Origin: Halobacteriaceae archaeon Tc-Br11_E2g27
Lineage (GTDB): Archaea > Halobacteriota > Halobacteria > Halobacteriales > Haloarculaceae
DNA: 6,108 bases
Reading direction: 5' to 3'
Assembly (NCBI GenBank): GCA_001564135.1
Contig: LKNH01000158.1
Span: 1-6,108, forward strand
In this document: positions 1-4,340 of the stretch, one piece after another
Layout: each line of letters begins with the position of its first letter
Position numbering within the stretch: position 1 is the first letter of the stretch
The notes under the pieces: generated by a model
Databases searched by the model: none
Told to the model about the DNA's origin: nothing
What the model saw: only the letters and a program-made list of their open reading frames with translations
Translations under genes and position numbers: made by a program

Positions 1-924
1 CGTCGATTCGAAGCCGGCCATTCGCCAGAGGAGTGTGGCAAAGTGATAGACTGCACGCCGATTTTCGTATGCGTCACCTGCCTCAAATTCGCGGTATTCC
101 CGATATCCTTCGTAGAGTCGTTCTCGGAGTCGCTTCCGTGTTTTTTCATCTCGGAAGGTGGGGTCGATGAACAGAAAGTCGGTGCGTGCGATATGGTACT
201 CCGGGTCACCGGCGAGGACGAACTGCCAGTCGAGCACCGCAGAGATTGGCTCGCTTTCGTCCGTGGCAAAGAGCATATTCGCCGGTCTGAAATCATCGTG
301 TACGAGCCGGGGACTGTCAGTTCCGTCGATGATATCGATGGTTTCATCGAGATGCTGCTGTGCATCGGCCTGCAAATCCTCGAAGGGTCCGCCTTCGAAG
401 GCATCGATTGAACCGGAGACACTTTCATAAAAAAACTGCTGCCAATCCCAGGTAAACTCATCGACAATGAGCTTTCCGCTCTCATCGAGTATTAACCGAC
501 CGTAGCCTTCGAAGGCAAGTTGCTCGTGCATATCTCCCAGAATGCGACCTGCATGTTCGATAACGGCTTCGTGGGTCTCCTGGTCGAGTTCACCGAGCGA
601 TTCGGCGAGATTCTGTCCCCGGATTCGTTCCGTAACGAAATACGAGTCGACGTCGAGTTCAGGAGTCTCTTTGTAGACGAGGATTCGCGGCACTGGAATG
701 TCGGTTCGGTCCGCAACGTAGTCATGCAAGAATGGCTCCAGCGCAAAGTCAGGATCACCGGCCTGAAACTTCACAACGACCTCATAGCGGTCGCTGTCAA
801 CAAGCAGCGTGACCAGAAACACTTCACCCTGATGGCCTGCTGTTGGCCGCTCAAAGGAGAACTCGTCGTAGGCTGGCCCGGATTCATCAAGGACAGCCCT
901 GATATCTCGTTCGGGGTCCGACAC
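1..924 (-). CDS. Aminoglycoside/choline-kinase-like phosphotransferase (APH family), 3' end off window
   Basis: This is a kinase-fold small-molecule phosphotransferase of the APH/choline kinase/homoserine kinase superfamily, which moves the ATP gamma-phosphate to a hydroxyl of a small substrate in the cytoplasm. The frame is open from the start to the left edge, giving 308 visible residues. Seen in order: a nucleotide-lobe strand ending VVVKF with the probable ATP-contacting Lys at about 52, a Glu at about 63, the hinge-side IPVPRIL at about 76-82, the catalytic loop HDDFRPAN at 209-216 (Brenner-type HxDxxxxN), and the metal-binding Asp in LDW at about 232 followed by GDPEYHIAR. There is no in-frame ATG near the N-terminus. 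A TAG lies in frame at 946-948, so the start must be GTG at 930 or 924. I chose 924 because the T-rich element at 948-954 is then centred 27 bases upstream, as in a leaderless promoter. The substrate cannot be read from sequence; archaeal members are usually metabolic rather than antibiotic-resistance enzymes. Confidence 0.88.
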   Translation of the reverse strand, partial: MSDPERDIRAVLDESGPAYDEFSFERPTAGHQGEVFLVTLLVDSDRYEVVVKFQAGDPDFALEPFLHDYVADRTDIPVPRILVYKETPELDVDSYFVTERIRGQNLAESLGELDQETHEAVIEHAGRILGDMHEQLAFEGYGRLILDESGKLIVDEFTWDWQQFFYESVSGSIDAFEGGPFEDLQADAQQHLDETIDIIDGTDSPRLVHDDFRPANMLFATDESEPISAVLDWQFVLAGDPEYHIARTDFLFIDPTFRDEKTRKRLRERLYEGYREYREFEAGDAYENRRAVYHFATLLWRMAGFEST

Positions 925-946
925 ACGCACCGATACGAGATAGTCC

Positions 947-955
947 TAAAAAAAG
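947..955 (-). promoter_or_regulatory. T-run: candidate TATA-like element and/or upstream terminator
   Basis: On the minus strand this is seven T followed by AGG, in the 77-base gap between the thioredoxin-like gene and the phosphotransferase gene. It is centred about 27 bases upstream of GTG 924, the right spacing for a haloarchaeal TATA element on a leaderless mRNA. A T-run shortly after a stop codon is also the usual archaeal intrinsic terminator, so it may end the upstream transcript. The sequence alone cannot separate the two roles. Confidence 0.4.
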
Positions 956-1001
956 GTACCCGTCGTTCGTTCCGAGAATTGAACGCTGTCCCGGTGTGAT
1001 A

Positions 1002-1382
1002 TCAAGCGGCGTCGTCCAGTGCTGCTCGAATTTCGCCAGCCAGATAGACGGCAATCGGAACGGCCTCGCTTTCGACAAAGCGGGCAATCTCTTCGCCATC
1101 TCGCTCGACGACGACCGTCGGGATATACTCGATATCGTACTCGTCGACGCCGGGTCCCTCTTTGTTCTGGTCGAGTTCGTAATGTTCGATATGCTCCTCG
1201 GGAATCTCTGCGGCATCGAGCGCGGCACCGAAATCCGGAAGCTGTGACCGGCAGTCCTTACACCAGTCGCCGCCCCACACTTTGTAGACGAGTTCGTCGC
1301 TGTGTGCTTCGAGGGTGTCGACGGTGTCCTCGTGAGCGCCGGCACTCCAGACCGGATTGGGTTCGAGCGTTTCCAGTGGCAT
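1002..1382 (-). CDS. Thioredoxin-family protein, WCKDC active site
   Basis: This is a cytoplasmic thioredoxin-fold redox protein of 126 residues, about the usual size of a single-domain thioredoxin. The active site is CxxC in the form WCKDC, Cys41 and Cys44, preceded by the strand ELVYKVWGGD. The cis-Pro loop is YIPT with Pro88, followed by the strand pair VVVERDGEEIARF and a C-terminal helix. Both cysteines and the cis-Pro are present, so it should be redox active. The frame is open up to ATG 1508, but that start would run across the divergent promoter region and overlap the crcB start at 1502, and it adds residues with no thioredoxin character. ATG 1382 gives an N-terminus reading MPLETLEPNPVW directly before the fold and has TTTATG centred about 27 bases upstream. 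ATG 1409 and ATG 1421 remain possible. The partner and substrate are unknown; WCKDC differs from the classical WCGPC, so it may not be the main thioredoxin. Confidence 0.87.
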   Translation of the reverse strand: MPLETLEPNPVWSAGAHEDTVDTLEAHSDELVYKVWGGDWCKDCRSQLPDFGAALDAAEIPEEHIEHYELDQNKEGPGVDEYDIEYIPTVVVERDGEEIARFVESEAVPIAVYLAGEIRAALDDAA

Positions 1383-1410
1383 ACGACACAGTGGGGTATC
1401 CAGTGGCATA
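1373..1410. repeat. 11-bp direct repeat 27 bases apart
   Basis: The plus-strand sequence CCAGTGGCATA occurs at 1373-1383 and again at 1400-1410. Read on the minus strand, each copy carries an in-frame ATG CCA CTG, so the thioredoxin-like gene has two near-identical candidate starts nine codons apart. The upstream copy also supplies TTTATG, the proposed TATA-like element for the downstream start. Confidence 0.7.
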
Positions 1411-1412
1411 AA
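1407..1412 (-). promoter_or_regulatory. TATA-like element for the thioredoxin-family gene
   Basis: TTTATG on the minus strand is centred 27-28 bases upstream of ATG 1382. This fits a leaderless haloarchaeal transcript starting at that ATG. No purine-rich ribosome binding site precedes the ATG. Confidence 0.4.
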
Positions 1413-1440
1413 CACAGTCATCGCCTGTCCGGGCCTGTTG

Positions 1441-1457
1441 CCTGTCGAATCGACAGG
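1441..1457. promoter_or_regulatory. Perfect inverted repeat in the divergent thioredoxin/crcB promoter region
   Basis: CCTGTCGA, a single central A at 1449, then TCGACAGG gives 8-bp arms with no mismatch. It lies between the divergently read thioredoxin-like gene and the crcB pair. GCCTGT also occurs as direct copies at 1423 and 1433, before the copy at 1440 that leads into the palindrome. The shape is that of a dimeric-regulator operator, but TCGA-rich palindromes are frequent in haloarchaeal DNA, so the role is inferred only from shape and position. An AT-rich stretch, ATAATAC, follows at 1459-1465 and may be a TATA element for crcB with a leader of roughly 10-15 bases. Confidence 0.35.
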
Positions 1458-1501
1458 ATAATACGCGGACTGCAAGAAGCCGTAGATGAACGGCAATATC
1501 A

Positions 1502-1915
1502 ATGCCACCGAACCACCTACGACGTCAGCTGGCAGCAGTTCTTGTCATCGGAATCGGTGGGTTCGCTGGCGCGAATCTTCGATACCTTGTCGACCTCTTT
1601 CTCGCATCGTCGCTTCTGAGTACGCTCACTGTGAACGTCCTTGGGTGTATCGCGCTTGGGTTTTTGCTCGCTGATGGCGTCGCGACGGAACTGGTCAGCG
1701 AGCGGAGTATGCTGGTGCTTGCGACGGGATTCACCTCCTCGTTTACCACCTACAGTACGTTCGTCCTCGATGCGGTTCTCGCCGAGCCAGTGATTGGTCT
1801 GAGTTATGTCTTTCTCAGCTACGCGCTCGGATTTATCGGCGTACTCATCGGCCGGTACGTAGCCACACTCGTTGTCACCACGTTGCCAGCACGGCCGACA
1901 GGGGGTGACCACTGA
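1502..1915 (+). CDS. crcB: CrcB/Fluc fluoride channel, first subunit (degenerate Phe box)
   Basis: This is a small four-helix membrane protein of 137 residues of the CrcB/Fluc family, which lets fluoride leak out of the cell down its gradient. Family signatures are clear: GGFAGANLRY at 19-28 in helix 1, TVNVLG at 43-48 in helix 2 with the pore Asn45, and GFTSSFTTYSTF at 76-87 in helix 3. The last motif normally reads like GxxGxxTTFSTF; here the first Phe of the Phe box is Tyr84 and the Gly-rich part carries SS. Positive charges lie at the N-terminus (Arg7, Arg8), in the helix 2-3 loop (Arg67) and at the C-terminal end (Arg131), which predicts an N-inside topology. The gene ends directly against the second crcB, so the two are almost certainly co-transcribed and make an antiparallel heterodimer. 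The start at 1502 is the only reasonable ATG before helix 1; there is no Shine-Dalgarno sequence. Confidence 0.92.
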   Translation: MPPNHLRRQLAAVLVIGIGGFAGANLRYLVDLFLASSLLSTLTVNVLGCIALGFLLADGVATELVSERSMLVLATGFTSSFTTYSTFVLDAVLAEPVIGLSYVFLSYALGFIGVLIGRYVATLVVTTLPARPTGGDH

Positions 1916-2275
1916 ATGGAGGGTGCGCTTCTCGTCGGGACCGGCGGCGCAATTGGTGCAACCCTTCGGTATACTGTCGGCCAACTCCTCGTCAGCGACC
2001 GGTTTCCGAAAGCGACCTTCGCCGTGAATCTTGTCGGCACGTTCGTTCTCGGGTTGGTCATCTTTGCAGGTGCCACCAATGAGATATTCTTGCTTATCGG
2101 GATTGGTGCCTGCGGTGCGTTTACGACGTTCTCGTCGTTTTCGGTCGAGACGGTTGAAATGTGGGATGATGGCGCTCACATGCAAGCGGTCGTCTACGCT
2201 GTTGGAACCTTTTTGGCCTGTCTCATCGGCGTAGCACTCGCAGCAGGGGTCGTGTTTGTCGCTGGGCTGCTCTGA
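1916..2275 (+). CDS. crcB: CrcB/Fluc fluoride channel, second subunit (canonical motifs)
   Basis: This is the second four-helix Fluc subunit, 119 residues. It carries GGAIGATLRY at 10-19, FAVNLVG at 35-41 with the pore Asn38, and GACGAFTTFSSFS at 64-76 with both Phe-box residues (Phe72, Phe75) intact. Its few positive charges (Arg29, Lys32) fall in the helix 1-2 loop and there are none at the N-terminus, which predicts N-outside. That is opposite to the first subunit, as expected if the pair evolved into two fixed, oppositely oriented partners of a dual-topology channel. Its ATG follows the TGA of the first gene with no spacer, so translation is probably coupled by reinitiation. With fluoride export as the only known family role, the pair protects enzymes such as enolase and pyrophosphatase from fluoride. 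Confidence 0.93.
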   Translation: MEGALLVGTGGAIGATLRYTVGQLLVSDRFPKATFAVNLVGTFVLGLVIFAGATNEIFLLIGIGACGAFTTFSSFSVETVEMWDDGAHMQAVVYAVGTFLACLIGVALAAGVVFVAGLL

Positions 2276-2287
2276 TTTCCAACCCAG

Positions 2288-2293
2288 TATTAA
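2288..2293 (+). promoter_or_regulatory. TATA-like element for the OCD-family gene
   Basis: TATTAA is centred about 28 bases upstream of ATG 2319 in the 43-base gap after crcB. The spacing fits a leaderless transcript beginning at that ATG, and supports separate transcription from the crcB pair. Confidence 0.5.
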
Positions 2294-2318
2294 GTGGTCT
2301 CCGCCACCAGTTGGCTGT

Positions 2319-3305
2319 ATGCAGACGTTATTACTCGATGCTGCGGATGTAGAGGAGAACGTACGAATGGTGGAGTTGATTACCGCCGTAGAGGGTGCTT
2401 TTCGGGCGTATGCACACGGGAACGTCCAGATGCCGGCAAAGTCGTATATCGACTTGCCACAGTACAACGGGGACTTTCGGTCGATGCCGGCGTATATTGA
2501 TGCCGAAGAGTGGGATGGGGCAGGCATCAAATGGGTGAACGTACACACCGATAACCCGACCGACCATGACCTGCCAACGGTGATGGGGACGATGATTTAT
2601 TCCGACCCCGAAACAGCCTTTCCCCTCGCTATCATGGACGGGACGACGCTTACCCGGCTTCGGACAGGTGCGGCGGCGGCCGTTGCAACGAACCACCTTG
2701 CCCGTGAGGATGCCGCCTCGCTCGGCCTCGTCGGGGCCGGCATCCAATCGTATACCCAACTTGATGCCATCGCCGAGGTACGGGATATTCAGCGCGTAGT
2801 TGTAGCTGACAAACGGTCGGAAGCTATCGATGCATTCACGGCCGAATACGGGGAGCAATTCGACGTCCGTGAGGGTTCAATCGAGGACGCTGCCCACTGT
2901 GATATTGTTTCGACTACGACGCCGGTTCGGGAGCCGATTGTCGAGTCGGTCGGTGAACAGACACACGTCAACGCTATCGGTGCGGATGCGGAGGGGAAAC
3001 ACGAACTGGCCGACGAGATTCTCCTCGATGCAAAGCTCGTCATCGACGACCACGAACAGTGTACGCACTCCGGCGAAATCAACGTCCCATGGGCTTCGGG
3101 AGCGCTCACTGACGACGACATCCACGGCGAGCTTCCGGACGTGGTTGCCGGGAAAGCCGATGGGCGGACGGCCGACGATGGCGTCACGATTTTCGATTCG
3201 ACCGGGCTTGCCATTCAAGATGTGGCAGCAGCCCACGTCGTCTATGAGCGGGCGAATGCGGATGGAAACGGAACTCCATTTGGACTCGTTGGAACGGAAA
3301 AGTAG
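2319..3305 (+). CDS. Ornithine cyclodeaminase / archaeal alanine dehydrogenase family (mu-crystallin fold)
   Basis: This is an NAD(P)-dependent cytoplasmic enzyme of 328 residues, typical for the OCD/mu-crystallin family. Members convert ornithine to proline and ammonia, or act as L-alanine dehydrogenases in some archaea, or reduce cyclic imines. Visible features: the substrate-domain Lys71 in GIKWVNVH, the TRLRTGAAAAVAT segment at 112-124 with Arg115, the Rossmann loop GLVGAGIQS at 136-144, an acidic residue (Asp164) at the end of the next strand, which fits NAD preference, and NAIGADAEGKHEL at 218-230. Asp223 there lines up with the catalytic Asp of ornithine cyclodeaminase, but the archaeal alanine dehydrogenases share this region, so the substrate is undecided. 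An upstream start at 2256 would overlap crcB and adds 21 unrelated residues. ATG 2319 begins the typical MQTLLLDAADV N-terminus and has a TATA-like element at the right distance. It converges on the ZIP gene with three bases between stop codons. Confidence 0.9.
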   Translation: MQTLLLDAADVEENVRMVELITAVEGAFRAYAHGNVQMPAKSYIDLPQYNGDFRSMPAYIDAEEWDGAGIKWVNVHTDNPTDHDLPTVMGTMIYSDPETAFPLAIMDGTTLTRLRTGAAAAVATNHLAREDAASLGLVGAGIQSYTQLDAIAEVRDIQRVVVADKRSEAIDAFTAEYGEQFDVREGSIEDAAHCDIVSTTTPVREPIVESVGEQTHVNAIGADAEGKHELADEILLDAKLVIDDHEQCTHSGEINVPWASGALTDDDIHGELPDVVAGKADGRTADDGVTIFDSTGLAIQDVAAAHVVYERANADGNGTPFGLVGTEK

Positions 3306-3308
3306 TCG

Positions 3309-4235
3309 CTAGAGTCCCATCCAACCTTCGACGACAATCTCTTCGAGGAAAAAGAGGGTAAAGACACCAAAAATAAATGCAATCACAATTCGTCTGTCAA
3401 ATACCTGCGCTACGTCAGTCCGAACGAGGTCGAACATTTCCCAGGTGACTTGAACGATGGCTCCGGCAGCGATGGCGAAAAACAGCGTCGCTGACCACGG
3501 CGTATAGGCGAACGTCCCTATCCATCCGCCGACAATGACACCACCGCCAGCGAGCAGTCCGAGGACAAAAAAGTGCCGCAGTGGCGGGCCAACCCGTTCA
3601 CGAGCAAGAGCAGCGATGACAGCTGGTCCTTCCGTTACGTTGTGCATGATAAATCCGATTGCAAACAGGACAACCAGCCCCATCTCGCCGCTCACAAAGG
3701 AGGCACCGATAGCCAGCCCTTCACCGATGCTATGCAGGCCAAGGCCGATAGCAACGAGATACGCCACAGTCAGCCCTTGGTCCTCAAATCCTGCTGTTTT
3801 TCGTTCACGCCAGCGGCTGACTAGCTCCATTGCAGCCATCGTTGCCAGTGCGGCAGCGATGGCACTCCCGCCAGCGAGTGCTGGGGTTCCGGTTTGAAGT
3901 GCATACCCTCCTGCCTCGCTGGCCATCTCAATTGCGATGAACGTCAACAAGCCAGCGGAAAACGCAAGTACTGCGTGAATCCAGCGGGCATCAAGCTGTT
4001 GGAACAGCGGGAACCACAACATCCCAACCAGTACCGGTAACACACCAGCAATAAATCCGATAACGGTCATCACAAGCAGTATCTGGGTGGTCCCCTCCGC
4101 TGCTAGCCAGTTGAAATCAATCGTTACATACGCTGCAAACCCGAGAGCAAGTAACAGGCCAATGATGACAAACGGAGCAACCAGCAACACCCACACTGGG
4201 AGTTCGTCGCGTGTCCGTACGTGCTCTGCTTCCAT
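3309..4235 (-). CDS. ZIP-family divalent metal transporter
   Basis: This is a membrane protein of 308 residues that should import zinc or a related divalent metal (Fe, Mn). It has about eight hydrophobic helices. The metal-site motifs of the family are both present: HSIGEG (His168, Glu172) in helix 4 and HNVTEG (His198, Asn199, Glu202) in helix 5. The loop before helix 4 reads RWRERKTAGFEDQG and has no His-rich stretch, unlike many eukaryotic ZIPs. An extra N-terminal hydrophobic helix and a basic/acidic leader (MEAEHVRTRDEL) precede the core. GTG 4250 in the same frame would add MSKTD, but it lies inside the inverted repeat at 4241-4258. ATG 4235 puts a TATA-like element about 27 bases upstream, so I prefer it. 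The operator-like repeat suggests control by a metal-sensing repressor. The exact metal cannot be told from sequence. Confidence 0.9.
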   Translation of the reverse strand: MEAEHVRTRDELPVWVLLVAPFVIIGLLLALGFAAYVTIDFNWLAAEGTTQILLVMTVIGFIAGVLPVLVGMLWFPLFQQLDARWIHAVLAFSAGLLTFIAIEMASEAGGYALQTGTPALAGGSAIAAALATMAAMELVSRWRERKTAGFEDQGLTVAYLVAIGLGLHSIGEGLAIGASFVSGEMGLVVLFAIGFIMHNVTEGPAVIAALARERVGPPLRHFFVLGLLAGGGVIVGGWIGTFAYTPWSATLFFAIAAGAIVQVTWEMFDLVRTDVAQVFDRRIVIAFIFGVFTLFFLEEIVVEGWMGL

Positions 4236-4240
4236 ATCTG

Positions 4241-4258
4241 TTTTAGACACGTCTAAAA
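4241..4258. promoter_or_regulatory. 18-bp perfect inverted repeat, probable metal-regulator operator of the ZIP gene
   Basis: TTTTAGAC, a 2-base spacer AC, then GTCTAAAA gives 8-bp arms without mismatch. The size and TTTAGnC...GnCTAAA shape resemble sites of DtxR/MntR/TroR-type metal-dependent repressors. It sits between the TATA-like element and ATG 4235, overlapping the edge of the TATA element, where a bound dimer would block initiation. The regulator gene is not in the window. That the repeat is real is seen directly; the regulator family is inferred. Confidence 0.65.
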
Positions 4259-4264
4259 TAAGTA
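4256..4264 (-). promoter_or_regulatory. TATA-like element of the ZIP gene
   Basis: On the minus strand this reads TACTTATTT, an AT-rich element centred 25-27 bases upstream of ATG 4235. Its start-proximal end overlaps the outer arm of the inverted repeat. Confidence 0.45.
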
Positions 4265-4265
4265 T

Positions 4266-4281
4266 TTGTTGGTACTAACAA
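4266..4281. promoter_or_regulatory. 16-bp imperfect palindrome upstream of the ZIP TATA element
   Basis: TTGTTGGTACTAACAA pairs with itself at 7 of 8 positions per arm (one G/T mismatch). Its centre is 24 bases, a little over two helical turns, from the centre of the perfect repeat at 4241-4258, on the upstream side of the TATA-like element. The arm sequence differs from the first repeat, so a second regulator, or an activator site, is possible. Chance is not excluded. Confidence 0.3.
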
Positions 4282-4340
4282 CCCTCAAGACCTGCCAGAT
4301 AATACGATACTATCGGCCCACACTATGGGTGTTTTTTCGC

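Noticed and set aside
43..999. Plus-strand open frames opposite the phosphotransferase
   Set aside because: The minus frame is uninterrupted from 924 to the edge and carries all kinase motifs; the plus frames are its complement.
1410..1501. Possible fluoride riboswitch (crcB motif) ahead of the crcB pair
   Set aside because: I could not find the GGCGATG-like 5' part followed by the conserved GCTGATG-type pseudoknot strand in order; only a simple palindrome is present.
2256..2318. Upstream ATG at 2256 for the OCD-family gene
   Set aside because: It overlaps the end of crcB, adds residues unlike the family N-terminus, and would place the TATA-like element inside the coding region.
1517..2548. 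Long minus-strand open frame of 343 codons
   Set aside because: It lies opposite the two crcB genes and the OCD-family start, both with unmistakable family motifs, and its translation is low-complexity and polar with no recognisable domain. It is a shadow frame.
3306..3308. Search for a terminator between the convergent OCD-family and ZIP genes
   Set aside because: Only three bases separate the stop codons, so any termination signal must lie inside the opposing coding region; I see no clear T-run to name.
4305..4329. Short palindromes after the leuS stop (CGATA-C-TATCG and CCCA/TGGG) as a terminator
   Set aside because: One has a single-base loop and the other only four base pairs, and no T-run follows on the minus strand.
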